Of a stretch of DNA of 64,000 nt, positions 9,047 through 20,069 are shown one piece after another. How positions within the stretch are numbered: the first letter of the stretch is position 1; each line of letters starts with the position of its first letter. The position numbers and the translations under genes were made by a program. The stretch spans positions 531,421,102 through 531,485,101 of the forward strand of contig NC_064616.1 of assembly GCF_023898315.1 (NCBI RefSeq), in the 5' to 3' direction. This stretch comes from Schistocerca nitens. Taxonomy: Eukaryota; Arthropoda; Insecta; Orthoptera; Acrididae. The notes below the pieces were generated by a model. That model saw only the letters and a program-made list of their open reading frames with translations. It made no database searches and was not told the origin of the DNA.

Positions 9047-12000
9047 CCTCCCCATGAACCATGGACGTTGCCGTTGGTGGGGAGGCTTGCGTGCCTCAAC
9101 GATGCAGATAGCCGTACCGTAGGTGCAACCACAACGGAGGGGTATCTGTTGAGAGGCCAGACAAACGTGTGGTTCCTGAAGAGGGGCAGCAGCCTTTTCA
9201 GTAGTCGCAGGGGCAACAGTCTGGATGATTAACTGATCTGGCCTTGTAACACTAACCAAAATGGCCTTGCTGTTCTGGTACTGCGAACGGCTGAAAGCAA
9301 GGGGAAACTACAGCCGTAATTTTTCCCGAGGGCATGCGGCTTTACTGTATGATTAAATGATGATGGCGTCCTCTTGGGTAAAATATTCCGGAGGTAAAAT
9401 AGTCCCCCATTCGGATCTCCGGGCGGGGACTACTCAAGAGGACGTCGTTATCAGGAGAAAGATAACTGGCGTTCTACGGATCGGAGCGTGGAATGTCAGA
9501 TCCCTTAATCGGGCAGGTAGGTTAGAAAATTTAAAAAGGGAAATGGATAGGTTAAAGTTAGATATAGTGGGAATTAGTGAAGTTCGGTGGCAGGACGAAC
9601 AAGACTTCTGGTCAGGTGAATACAGAGTTATAAATACAAAATCAAATAGGGGTAATGCAGGAGTAGGTTTAATAATGAAGAAAAAAAATAGGTGTACGGG
9701 TAAGCTACTACATACAGCATAGTGAACGCATTATTGTGGCCAAGATAGACACGAAGCCCACACCTACTACAGTAGTACAAGTTTATATGCCAACTAGCTC
9801 TGCAGATGACGAAGAAATTGATGAAATGTATGATGAGATAAAAGAAATTATTCAGGTACTGAAGGGAGACGAAAATTTAATAGTCATGGGTGACTGGAAT
9901 TCGTCAGTAGGAAAAGGAAGAGAAGGAAACATAGTAGGTGAATATGGAGTGGGGCTAAGAAATGAAAGAGGAAGCCGCCTGGTAGAATTTTGTGCAGAGC
10001 ATAACTTAATCATAGCTAATACTTCGTTTAAGAATCATGAAAGAAGGTTGTATACATGGAAGAACCCTGGAGATACTAAAATGTATCAGATAGATTATAT
10101 AATGGTCAGACAGAGATTTAGGAACCAGGTTTTAAATTGTAAGACATTTCCAGGGGCAGATGTGGACTCTGACCACAATCTATTAGTTATGAACTGTAGA
10201 TTAAAACTGAAGAAACTGCAAAAAGGTGGGAATTTAAGGAGATGGGACATGGATAAACTGAAAGAACCAGAGATTTTACAGAGATTCAATGAGAGCATAA
10301 GGGAACAATTGACAGGAATGGGGGAAAGAAATACACTAGAAGAAGAATGGGTAGCTTTGAGGGATGAAGTAGTGAAGGCAGCAGACGATCAAGTAGGTAA
10401 AAAGACAAGGGCTAGTAGAAACCCTTGGGTAACAGAAGAAATATTGAATTTAATTGATGAAAGGAGAAAATATAAAAACGCAGTAAATGAAGCAGGCAAA
10501 AAAGAATACAAACTTCTCAAAAATGATATCGACAGGAAGTGCAAAATGGCTAAGCAGGGATGGCTAGAGGACAAATGTAAGGATGTAGAGGTTTATTTCA
10601 CTAGGGGTAAGATAGATACTGCCTACAGGAAAATTAAAGAGACCTTTGGAGAAAGGAGAACCACTTGCATGAATATCAAGAGCTCAGATGGAAACCCAGT
10701 TCTAAGCAAAGAAGGGAAAGCAGAAAGGTGGAAGGAGTATATAGAGGGCCTATACAAGGGCGATGTACTTGAGGACAATATTATGGAAATGGAAGAGGAT
10801 GTAGATGAAGATGAAATGGGAGATAAGATACTGCGTGAAGAGTTTGACAGAGCACTGAAAGACCTGAGTCGAAACAAGGCCCCCGGAGTAGACAACATTC
10901 CATTAGAACTACTGACAACCTTGGGAGAGCCAGTCCTGACAAAACTCTACCATCTGGTGAGCAAGATGTATGAGACAGGCGAAATACCCTCAGACTTCAA
11001 GAAGAATATAATAATCCCAATCCCAAAGAAATCAGGTGTTGACAGATGTGAAAATTACCGAACTATCAGTTTAATAAGTCACAGCTGCAAAATACTAACG
11101 CGAATTCTTTACAGACGAATGGAAAAACTGATAGAGGCCGACCTCGGGGAGGATCAGTTTGGATTCCGTAGAAATGTTGGAACACGTGAGGCAATACTGA
11201 CCCTACGACCTATCTTAGAAGAAAGATTAAGGAAAGGCAAACCTACGTTTCTAGCATTTGTAGACTTAGAGAAAGCTTTTGACAATGTTGCTTGGAATAC
11301 TCTCTTTCAAATTCTGAAGGTGGCAGGGGTAAAATACACAGATCGAAAGGCTATTTACAATCTGTACAGAAAGCAGATGGCAGTTATAAGAGTTGAGGGG
11401 TATGAAAGGGAAGCAGTGGTTGGGAAGGGAGTGAGACAGGGTTGTACGCTATCCCCGATGTTATTCAATCTGTATATTGAGCAAGCAATAAAGGAAACAA
11501 AAGAAAAGTTCGGAGTAGGTATTAAAATCCATGGAGAAGAAATAAAAACTTTGAGGTTCGCCGATGACATTGTAATTCTGTCAGAGACAGCAAAGGACTT
11601 GGAAGAGCAGTTGAATGGAATGGACAGTGTCTTGAAAGGAGGGTATAAGATGAACATCAACAAAAGCAAAATGAGGATAATGGAATGTAGTCGAATTAAG
11701 TCGGGTGATTCTGAGGGAATTAGATTAGGAAATGAGACACTTAAAGTAGCAAAGGAGTTTTGCTATTTGGGGAGCAAAATAACTGATGATGGTCGAAGTA
11801 GAGAGGATATAAAATGTAGACTGGCAATGGCAAGGAAAGCGTTTCTTAAGAAGAGAAATTTGTTAACATCGAGTATTGATTTAAGTGTCAGGAAGTCGTT
11901 TCTCAAAGTATTTGTATGGAGTGTAGCCATGTATGGAAGTGAAACGTGGACAATAAATAGCTTAGACAAGAAGAGAATATAAGCTTTCGAAATGTGGTGC

Positions 12001-12337
12001 TACAGAAGAATGCTGAAGATTAGATGGGTAGATCACATAACTAATGAGGAGGTATTGAATAGAATTGGGGAGAAGAGGAGCTTCTGGCACAACTTGACTA
12101 GAAGAAGGGATCGGTTGGTAGGACATGTTCTGAGACGTCGAGGGATCACCAATTTAGTATTGGAGGGCTGCGTGGAGGGTTAAAATCGTAGAGGGAGACC
12201 AAGAGATGAATACGATAAGCAGATTCAGCAGGATGTAGGTTGCAGTAGGTACTGGGAGATGAAGAAGCTTGCACAGGATAGAGTAGCATGGAGAGCTGCA
12301 TCAAACCAGTCTCAGGACTGAAGACCACAACAACAAC
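9047..12337 (+). mobile_element. RTE-type non-LTR retrotransposon, copy 1, full length by target duplication
   Basis: A 3.3-kb element with a ~300-bp 5' leader, one long endonuclease-reverse transcriptase ORF, almost no 3' UTR and a tail of CAA repeats (CCACAACAACAACAA). It is flanked by the 10-11 bp direct repeat AAGACGAACTC (9036-9046 and 12338-12348), so both ends are original. The single-ORF layout, the endonuclease resembling the RTE-derived domain of CFDP2, and the simple-repeat tail point to the RTE clade. A second copy is at 32959-36891 and an older 3' fragment at 13667-14660. Confidence 0.9.
9357..12321 (+). pseudogene. RTE-type endonuclease-reverse transcriptase, nearly intact
   Basis: The frame opens at 9357 and carries the endonuclease start LRIGAWNVRSLNRAG and DIVGISEVRWQ. 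A frameshift in the A-run near 9690 moves it to the frame continuing through 9736-11982: VMGDWNSSVG, YQIDYIMVR and DSDHNLLV finish the endonuclease. The reverse transcriptase follows: LSRNKAPGVDNIPLELL, EDQFGFRRNVG, FVDLEKAFDNV, VRQGCTLSPMLFN and the catalytic LRFADDIVIL. A single in-frame TAA at 11980-11982 (where copy 2 has a Glu codon) and a TAA at 12181-12183 interrupt the C-terminal domain, which ends in KKLAQDRVAWRAASNQSQD and TGA at 12319. Only about three lesions separate it from an open frame, so it is fairly young. Confidence 0.9.
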
Positions 12338-12572
12338 AAGACGAACTCATATCGATTGTGGAATCTATTGTATATTATTAATAATTCAGTTCCAAAGTAA
12401 TTGTTGTAAAACTCTGACACAGATTATTGCACTAAAGCGACAAAGAAACTGGTTTAGGCATTCGCATTCAAATACAGAGATACCTAAACACGGAGAATAC
12501 GGCGTTCCGGTCGGCAACGTCTATATAAGACAAGTGTCTGACGCAGTTGTTAGATCGGTTACTGCTGCTACA

Positions 12573-13665
12573 ATGGCGGATTATCACGATTTAAGTGAGT
12601 TTGAATGTGGTTTTATAGTCGGCGCATGAGTGATGGGACATAGCAGCTCCGTGGTAACGATGATGTTTCTCGGGTGTACAGTGACTATCAGGGATCCGGT
12701 AAAACATCAAATTTCCGACATAGCTGCGGCCGGAAAAAGACCCTGCAATACGACTGAAGAGAATCGTCCAGTATGACAGAAGTGTAACCCTTCCGCAAAT
12801 TGCTAGAGATTTCAGTGCTGGGCCATGAAAAAGTGTCAGCGTGCGAAACATTCAACGAAACATCATCTATATAGGCTTTCAAAGCCGAAAGCGCACTCGT
12901 GTACCCTTGATGACTGCACGGCACAAAGCTTTACACTTCGCCTGGGGCCGCCCGCGGTGGCCGTGCGGTTCTAGGCGCTTCAGTCCGGAACCGCGGGACT
13001 GCAACGGTCGCAGGTTCGAAACCTGCCTCGGGCATGGATGTGTATGATGTCCTTAGGTTAGTTACGTTTAAGTAGTTCTAAGTTCTAGGGGACTGATGAC
13101 CTAAGATGGTAAGTCCCATAGTGCTCAGAGCCATTTGAACCATTTTTTGAACTTCGCCTGGGCCAGTCGACACCGACATTGGACTGTTGATAACTGGAAA
13201 CATGTTGCCTGGTGAGACGAGTCTCGTTTCGAATTGTATTGGACGGATGGACTTGTAGGGGTATGGAAGCAACCTCATGAATCCATGGACCCTGCATGAC
13301 AGTAGGGGACTGCTCAAGCTGGTGGAGGCTCTGTAACTGTGTGGGGCATGTGCAGTTGGAGTGATATGGGACCCCTGATACTTCTAGATACTACTCTGAC
13401 AGGTGACATGTACGTAAGCATCCTGTCTGATAACCTGCATCCATTCACGTCCATTGTGTATTCCGACGGACTTGGGCAATTCCAGAAGAGCAATGCGACA
13501 TTCTACAAATCCAGAATTGCTACAGAGTGGCTCCAGGAACACTCTTCTGAGTTTAAACACTTCCGCTGGCCAACAAACTCACCAGATATGAACATTATTG
13601 ACGATATCTGGGATGCCTCGCTTACTCGAGAGATGGCTGTAGCTGCTCCCTGGTGTATACACTAA
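12573..13665 (+). pseudogene. Tc1-like transposase relic split by SINE-A
   Basis: It starts near the ATG at 12573 (MADYHDLSEFECGFIVGA), the usual N-terminal helix-turn-helix opening of this Tc1 subfamily, and runs with many stops and frameshifts. Downstream pieces include RKRTRVPLMTARHKALHFAW just before the SINE, a GPLILLDTTLTGDMYVSIL part near 13370-13430, and HFRWPTNSPDMNIIDDIWDA near 13560-13620, where the catalytic Glu (PIE) is replaced by IID. The SINE at 12947-13150 interrupts it inside the region between HTH and catalytic core. Related subfamily copies are at 31460-32690 and 27996-28190. Confidence 0.75.
12947..13150 (+). repeat. SINE-A inside a Tc1 relic
   Basis: It starts GCCGCCCGCGGTGGCC, has B box GGTTCGAAACC, and ends CAGAGCCATTTGAACCATTT plus T residues. 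The 12-bp target duplication ACTTCGCCTGGG is seen at 12935-12946 and 13151-13162. Confidence 0.93.
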
Positions 13666-13666
13666 G

Positions 13667-14660
13667 GAAGAAGTAAGGGAAACCAATGAGAAATTTGGTA
13701 GGGGAATTAAAGTTCAGAGAGAAGAGATTAAAAAAAATGGCTCAAATGGTTCTGAGCACTATGGGACTTAACATCTGCGGTCATCAGTCCCCTGGACTTA
13801 GAACTACTTAAACCTAACTAACCTAACGACATCACACACATCCATGCCCCAGGCGGGATTCGAACCTGCGACCGTAGGAGCAGCGCTGTTCCGGACTGAA
13901 ACGCCTAGAACCGCTCGGCCTCACGGCAGGCAAGAGATAAAAGCTCTGAGATTTGCCAGTGACATAGATGTCAGGGACGGCAAAAGGCTTAGATGAGCTG
14001 TTATAGGATGAGTATCAAACAAGAATAATGGCGTTCAATCGAATGAAATCAGGCGACGCTGAGGTAAGTAGGTGAGGAAATGAGACACTAAAAGTAGAGG
14101 AAGGATTTTACTATCTACGCATCGAAGTGACTGACGATCGCAGAAACAGGGTGGAAGGGAAAGAAAAACAATCATGGAAATGAAGAATTCTTTAATATCT
14201 AATATCAAGAGTTAAGAAGTATTTCCTGAAGGTAGCTATCTGGAGTGCAGCGTTGTACGCAAGTGATACGTGGACGATGAACAGTTCAGACAGGAAGAGA
14301 ATAGGATCCTTTTAAATGAGCTGCTGCTGAAGATGATGAAGAGTGGATGGGTATCTCGATTAACTAGTGAAGAGATACTGAATCGAATTTGGGAGAAAAT
14401 AAATATCATGCCACAGGTTGACTAAGAGGAAGGGTCGGTTGATAGGACACATCCTGAGGCACCAAGGAATCGTCAGTTCTTAATGAACGTAAGAATGGGG
14501 GGTAACAGTTGTAGAGGGAGACCAAGGCTTGAGTACAGTAATCAGTTTCGAACAGATGTACGTTGCAGTAGATACGCAGGGATGCAGAGCCTTGCACAGG
14601 ATAGACTAGCTTTGAGAGCAGCAGAAAACCAGTCTTTGGACTGCAGACCACAACAAAAAC
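13667..14660 (+). pseudogene. Degraded 3' fragment of an RTE-type reverse transcriptase
   Basis: The nucleotide sequence follows the last third of RTE copies 1 and 2: GGTAGGGGAATTAAAG, the region of the FADD motif (TTTGCCAGTGACATAG reads FASD, first aspartate lost), GAAATGAGACACT, GTGATACGTGGACGATGAA, then AGGTTGACTAAGAGGAAG, GACACATCCTGAGGCA, and the tail CTGCAGACCACAACAAAAAC. Many indels and stops make it old. SINE-A at 13731-13931 is inserted just before the FADD block. Divergence from copies 1 and 2 is clearly much greater than theirs from each other. Confidence 0.8.
13731..13931 (-). repeat. SINE-A inside an RTE fragment
   Basis: The reverse-complement SINE-A signature is complete from AAAAATGGCTCAAATGGTT to GAACCGCTCGGCC. 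Imperfect target duplication AAGAGATTAAA / AAGAGATAAAA flanks it. The tRNA-like head is mutated (GGAGCAGCGCTGTTCC in place of the usual block). Confidence 0.88.
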
Positions 14661-15038
14661 ACTCAATTGTAACGTTAACCATACACGCGCGGTATTCTGT
14701 AAAACTAATACCTACTGAAACGAGCATGCACGAGGTGTAGGCCTATGTGCAAGCGAACGCTGCAACGCGTGAGCTTCGGTATCCAGAGCGTTCGCCTTCG
14801 CTTGTGTGTTCCCTGTGGAGCTAACAGTCTCGTGACCGGATGCTGCTTTTTTGGAAATTGCCGATAATTGCCGAGTAGCCGCTTCAGACAAAAGGTTGCA
14901 TATTTCTTCAATGCGTTTTTTCATTTCATAAATTACTGTCTAATTCTTCAATATTCCCGCGTCCTGAGAGCAGTTTGTAGCATTTCTTCCTCTGAAACGG
15001 AGGAATACGAAATATTTGATCGAAACTACCAAAGTTAA

Positions 15039-15108
<70 letters not shown>

Positions 15109-15311
15109 CGGCGAGACGGCCAACGATGTCTCTAGTGCAGATGCATACCAGGTTCGAACTCTTACGGTGAGAATGGGCGAAATGCCGCGAGTAATGAGGA
15201 TATGCTCAAGGGGCACCACATTAGTAGTGTGCGGATAAATTGAGAATTTGGGTCTGATGGGAGGCGTGCAAAGGTAATCAGTGCAGTTGCAATGACCACT
15301 CTGTTCAGATG
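14661..15311. other. No recognisable gene; contains an AT microsatellite
   Basis: I see no conserved coding motif. The only clear structure is the (AT)n run at 15040-15104. Confidence 0.5.
15040..15104. repeat. (AT)n microsatellite, about 32 units
   Basis: Uninterrupted alternating AT for about 64 bp. Length is likely polymorphic. Confidence 0.97.
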
Positions 15312-15378
15312 GATTAGTGGTCAGGGCATCTGCCTAGTAAGTGTGTTCGAATCCCGGTCTGGCACAGATTTCATCTTT
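15312..15378 (+). repeat. tRNA-derived SINE remnant
   Basis: GATTAGTGGTCAGGGCATCT resembles a tRNA A-box region, and GTTCGAATCCCGGTCTGGCA a T-arm/B box and acceptor end, followed by CAGATTTCATC. The spacing between the boxes is too short for a good tRNA cloverleaf and there is no anticodon arm, so a SINE head remnant is more likely than a tRNA gene. Confidence 0.55.
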
Positions 15379-15883
15379 CCCCATTTATTTCAATCAGTGC
15401 CCACTCGCAACCAATGTCTGTAATTCCTTTGTGTCTTAAATAACTGAGTTTGTTGTAAAAGTCGTTGACATTTAAGTTAAAACATTTTAGGTGATCGTGC
15501 CGTATCGCCATCAGTAGAAAACTTGTCAACACCTCGACACTGTAACGGGAAACATTTACAGGCGTCGTCTTCTATTGATTTCCTTTTAAATTCGTATTGT
15601 AGCATCGCCAAATGGTCAACAGGATAGTGGTCAGCTGACTGTGGACCAGAAGGGGATCGTCGTATGTTGGTGAGTTCGTCGAAAACTTTGTTACAGGTTT
15701 TAAGCAATATCTTAGTTGATTATCTTGATAAAGATATAGATTTCCAGAGAGTTGCTGTAGGTGCAGACATGATATGACAGCGATGCACACGTGATATGAC
15801 AGCATGTCACGGTATCGTTCGATAAAAAGGGAGAAGGCAAAATATGCTAGGCGTCTGATTTCACTCTACGTTAGCGTTAAATA

Positions 15884-17305
15884 CACTCCTGGAAATGGAA
15901 AAAAGAACACAATGACACCGGTGTGTCAGACCCACCATACTTGCTCCGGACACTGCGAGAGGACTGTACAAGCAATGATCACACGCACGGCACAGCGGAC
16001 ACACCAGGAACCGCGGTGTTGGCCGTCGAATGGCGCTAGCTGCGCAGCATTTGTGCACCGCCGCCGTCAGTGTCAGCCAGTTTGCCGTGGCATACGGAGC
16101 TCCATCGCAGTCTTTAACACTGGTAGCATGCCGCGACAGCGTGGACGTGAACCGTATGTGCAGTTGACGGACTTTGAGCGAGGGCGTATAGTGGGCATGC
16201 GGGAGGCCGGGTGGACGTACCGCCGAATTGCTCAACACGTGGGGCGTGAGGTCTCCACAGTACATCGATGTTGTCGCCAGTGGTCGGCGGAAGGTGCACG
16301 TGCCCGTCGACCTGGGTCCGGACCGCAGCGACGCACGGATGCACGCCAAGACCGTAGGATCCTACGCAGTGCCGTAGGGGACCGCACCGCCACTTCCCAG
16401 CAAATTAGGGACACTGTTGCTCCTGGGGTATCGGCGAGGACCATTCGCAACCGTCTCCATGAAGCTGGGCTACGGTCCCGCACACCGTTAGGCCGTCTTC
16501 CGCTCACGCCCCAACATCGTGCAGCCCGCCTCCAGTGGTGTCGCGACAGGCATGAATGGAGGGACGAATGGAGACGTGTCGTCTTCAGCGATGAGAGTCG
16601 CTTCTGCCTTGGTGCCAATGATGGTCGTATGCGTGTTTGGCGCCGTGCAGGTGAGCGCCACAATCAGGACTGCATACGACCGAGGCACACAGGGCCAACA
16701 CCCGGCATCATGGTGTGGGGAGCGATCTCCTACACTGGCCGTACACCACTGGTGATCGTCGAGGGGACACTGAATAGTGCACGGTACATCCAAACCGTCA
16801 TCGAACCCATCGTTCTACCATTCCTAGACCGGCAAGGGAACTTGCTGTTCCAACAGGACAATGCACGTCCGCATGTATCCCGTGCCACCCAACGTGCTCT
16901 AGAAGGTGTAAGTCAACTACCCTGGCCAGCAAGATCTCCGGATCTGTCCCCCATTGAGCATGTTTGGGACTGGATAAAGCGTCGTCTCACGCGGTCTGCA
17001 CGTCCAGCACGAACGCTGGTCCAACTGAGGCGCCAGGTGGAAATGGCATGGCAAGCCGTTCCACAGGACTACATCCAGCATCTCTACGATCGTCTCCATG
17101 GGAGAATAGCAGCCTGCATTGCTGCGAAAGGTGGATATACACTGTACTAGTGCCGACATTGTGCATGCTCTGTTGCCTGTGTCTATGTGCCTGTGGTTCT
17201 GTCAGTGTGATCATGTGATGTATCTGACCCCAGGAATGTGTCAATAAAGTTTCCCCTTCCTGGGACAATGAATTCACGGTGTTCTTATTTCAATTTCCAG
17301 GAGTG
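15884..17305 (+). mobile_element. Tc1-like DNA transposon, copy B, complete
   Basis: A 1422-bp element with terminal inverted repeats of about 27 bp (CACTCCTGGAAATGG... at 15884 and CACTCCTGGAAATTG... inward from 17305), flanked by TA at 15882-15883 and 17306-17307. One uninterrupted transposase gene (16128-17150) fills the centre. Copy A at 1-987 is near-identical and in opposite orientation about 15 kb away. Intact ends, gene and target site make this the best candidate for a recently or still mobile element in the window. Confidence 0.95.
16128..17150 (+). CDS. Tc1-family transposase, 340 aa, intact
   Basis: Nuclear cut-and-paste transposase that excises and inserts the surrounding element at TA sites. 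I start at the ATG at 16128 (MPRQRGREPY) because copy A shares it and it precedes the helix-turn-helix by the usual short distance; the frame is open upstream to 15804 but that is element leader and flank. Residues 10-55 form the first HTH (LTDFERGRIVGMREAGWTYR), residues about 70-120 the second, and the catalytic core has D155 (VVFSDESRF), D244 (LFQQDNARPH) and E277 (SPDLSPIEHVW). The D244-E277 spacing is 32 residues, two fewer than the classical DD34E. WPARSPDLSPIE and IMVWGAISY are family signatures. Length matches active Tc1 proteins (about 340 aa). Confidence 0.95.
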   Translation: MPRQRGREPYVQLTDFERGRIVGMREAGWTYRRIAQHVGREVSTVHRCCRQWSAEGARARRPGSGPQRRTDARQDRRILRSAVGDRTATSQQIRDTVAPGVSARTIRNRLHEAGLRSRTPLGRLPLTPQHRAARLQWCRDRHEWRDEWRRVVFSDESRFCLGANDGRMRVWRRAGERHNQDCIRPRHTGPTPGIMVWGAISYTGRTPLVIVEGTLNSARYIQTVIEPIVLPFLDRQGNLLFQQDNARPHVSRATQRALEGVSQLPWPARSPDLSPIEHVWDWIKRRLTRSARPARTLVQLRRQVEMAWQAVPQDYIQHLYDRLHGRIAACIAAKGGYTLY

Positions 17306-17307
17306 TA

Positions 17308-17645
17308 CAATGCGTCGATAGCAGGCACAGACCCAGATATCGGTTCTGCGGGGGTCGTAGTTTGCTAGTATCAAACCTCCTCCCTCCCCATCACGAACAC
17401 CGAATATGGCTTCCCGTCACTCCCATTTTTAATGTGTCACACATGCCTACGATTTTAAATATAATAACAGTAATGTATGAAATAATACTAATAAACACTT
17501 TATTTACAATAAAAAATACAAAATGTTTGCCATAATTGCGGTGATAATTTGTTTACGTCAGTGCTTGACACATTGCTTTGGTATGGCTTCCCAGAAATTG
17601 AAATTCAATGAAATACAACATTTGAAAACCATTCGTGCGAATATT
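17308..17645. other. No recognisable gene
   Basis: Low-complexity, AT-rich sequence between two elements; I see nothing that can be supported. Confidence 0.5.
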
Positions 17646-17849
17646 TTACAGGGGAACCTCCCCATCGCACCCCCCTCAGATTTAGTTATAAGTTGGCACA
17701 GTGGATAGACCTTGAAAAACTGAACACAGATCAATCGAGAAAGCAGGAAGAAGTTGTGTGGAACCACGAAAAAATAAGCAAAATATACAAACTGAGTAGT
17801 CCATGCGCAAGATAGGCAACATCAAGGAAAATATAACCTGGAGTGCGTC

Positions 17850-17918
17850 GTGGTCCCGTGGTTAGCGTGAGCAGCTGCGGAACGAGAGGTCCTTGGTTCA
17901 AGTCTTCCCTCGAGTGAA
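17850..17918 (+). repeat. tRNA-like module in the left arm
   Basis: GTGGTCCCGTGGTTAGCGTG resembles an A-box region and CTTGGTTCAAGTCTTCCCTC contains a B-box-like GGTTCAAGTC about 35 bp downstream. The inverted copy at 18540-18607 keeps the same blocks. It is not a credible tRNA gene because it lacks a paired acceptor stem. Confidence 0.6.
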
Positions 17919-18539
17919 AAGTTTAATTTTTTATTTTCAGACAATTATCAAAGTTCAGGCACTCATACATAATCAACTTCGCTCTCCAAAATTCCAGGAC
18001 ATGTTCAGATTTGCTTGGAGATATGCAAGATTTGACGGTCTACACACGGAAAAATTTGAAAACGTTAAAAACATATGTTTTGACAGAGCACAGGGAAAAC
18101 TGTGCGACTGTGAAACTGTTACATTCATGTGTTGCGGTTTATGTGAGAAACTCTTATGTTTTCATTACTTTTTTGGGAGTTATTATCACATCCACAAGAA
18201 AACCTAAATCGGGCAAGGTAGAAGAATCTTTTTACCCGTTCGCCAAGTGTACAAGTTAGATGGGTCGACAACATATTCCTGTCATGTGACGCACATGCCG
18301 TCACCAGTGTCGTATAGAATATATCAGATGTGTTTTCCTGTGGAGGAATCGGTTGACCTATGACCTTGCGATCAAATGTTTTCGGTTACCATTGGAGAGG
18401 CACGTCCTTTCGTCTACTAATCGCACGGTTTTGCGGTGCGGTCGCAAAACAGAGACACTAAACTTATTACAGTGAATAGAGACGTCAATGAACGAACGGA
18501 CAGATCATAACTTTGCGAAAATAAAGAAAGTAAACTTTT

Positions 18540-18607
18540 CACTCGAGGGAATACTTGAACCAAGGACCTCTCGTTCCGCAGCTGCTCACGCTAACCACCG
18601 GACCACG
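18540..18607 (-). repeat. tRNA-like module in the right arm (inverted copy)
   Basis: Reverse complement of 17850-17918: GACTTGAACC-type block with GGACCTCTCGTTCCGCAGC and GCTAACCACCGGACCACGAC. The two modules face each other. Confidence 0.6.
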
Positions 18608-19002
18608 ACGCACTCGAGCTTATATTCTTCTTGATGTTGCTTATCTTGCGCATGGACTACTCACTTTGTATATTTTGCTTATTTTTTTCATAGTTCCACA
18701 CAACTTCTTCCTGTTTTTTCGACTGATCTGTGTTCAGTTTTTCAAGGCCTATCCACTGTGCCAACTTATAACTAAATCTGAGGGGGGCGCGATGGGGAGG
18801 TTCCCTTGTTAGAAATAAATATGTTGTGCAACTGATTTAAGAACTATACTACCACTTATCTCCAAAATTTTGCCAGTGTCATAATATATGCAATATATAA
18901 GAGACGATCAAAAATTTTATGTTCGAATGGCATACAGTCCAGAATTGGTGTGCCCCCAAATCAAAATCACCAACGCACCAGACTGAAGATAATCGTTTAC
19001 TA

Positions 19003-19202
19003 AAAATGGTTCAAATGGCACTGAGCACTATGGGACTTAACTTCTGAGGTCAGCAGTCCCCTAGAACTTAGAACTACTTAAACCTAAATAACCTAAGGAC
19101 ATCACACACATCCATGCCCGAGGCAGGATTCGAACCTGCGACCGTAGCGGTCACACGGTTCCAGACGGCAGCGCCTAGAACCGCTCGGCCACTCCGGCCG
19201 GC
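19003..19202 (-). repeat. SINE-A
   Basis: Complete reverse-complement SINE-A from AAAATGGTTCAAATGGCA to CACTCCGGCCGGC. Target duplication CGTTTACTA at 18994-19002 and 19203-19211. Confidence 0.94.
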
Positions 19203-19211
19203 CGTTTACTA

Positions 19212-20069
19212 AACCACTGTCTACTTCCGTGAAGTTATCCGTAGCTGCCTGCCGCACATCCTCGGCCGACAGGAGTTGTCGACCTGTCGAGGCCTTCTTT
19301 TAAAGGAACGAAGACGTGGGCCTCTGTGGCGGGTGCTCGAGTGTCACCTACTTGATTTGACGGAACTTTTGCATCACCACATTCGCAATATGGGGTCGAA
19401 TCACGACCAGCACGGAACTTGGACCACCATTATACAATAGTGGTTTTCGACGGACATGTTGCCCCATACACATTTTTCATTCTCCAGTGGATGTCTACCT
19501 GTGTTTGTCCAAGGCAGCTAAGAAAAGAATGTCAGGACGTGGGTCCTGTCTGGGCGCAAATCACGATAAGGTAGTCCACGTTTCCGTAGTTACCGCACAC
19601 ACGTCGGAAAGACACGAATGCCACGCTAATCTCTTGCCTACTTAACGGTGTTTACATATTCGCATCGGAGTCGCGCTACGTTGTATATAGGCTGCAGCAA
19701 TGTCCTCAAACGGAAACCTTTTGATTGTCCCTTATAAAATAGAAGGGTGCACTTGTCACTGTCAGTTTTTCACTGAGCACTGCGATTTTGAACACACGTT
19801 GCAGATGACGGCTATGCGAGAATGTAAATGGGGGGGGGGGGGGGGCGTGTTTTTTTCAGTCATTTCCGCCAACGTTCGGGAAGTCAGCCTTTTTAGAGGA
19901 TGGTCTGTCCCTTTCTGCCTTGCCTTACTCAGCTTCCTGTGGTTTGGCGGCGCTACCTGCAGACTCAAGTTCTTTTTTTAATTTTTTTGGAGGAAGGCGG
20001 GAAGGAGCAGCAGGAAAGCTCAGCCAATCAATTGGCATCTATACCTGCTTGGAACGTTTTTTGCAACCG
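19212..20069. other. No recognisable gene; contains a 16-base G run
   Basis: Short open frames only. The poly-G tract at 19830-19845 is the one conspicuous feature. Confidence 0.5.

Larger units (their letters stand above)
17649..18808. mobile_element. Non-autonomous long-TIR DNA element with TTA target duplication
   Basis: The ends read CAGGGGAACCTCCCCATCGC (17649) and, inward from 18808, CAAGGGAACCTCCCCATCGC. The arms are inverted copies for about 277 bp (17649-17925 and 18532-18808). Both sides are flanked by TTA (17646-17648 and 18809-18811), the kind of 3-bp duplication made by PIF/Harbinger transposases. The ~600-bp centre has no transposase motif. Each arm contains a tRNA-like module. 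The superfamily assignment is inference from the target site only. Confidence 0.82.

Noticed and set aside
9357..9722. A host gene resembling craniofacial development protein 2
   Set aside because: The similarity is to the RTE-derived endonuclease domain; here it continues directly into a reverse transcriptase in a retrotransposon with target duplications.
15765..15803. Small direct repeat GATATGACAGC, possible tandem regulatory site
   Set aside because: Two short copies in AT-rich sequence with no further structure; not above chance.
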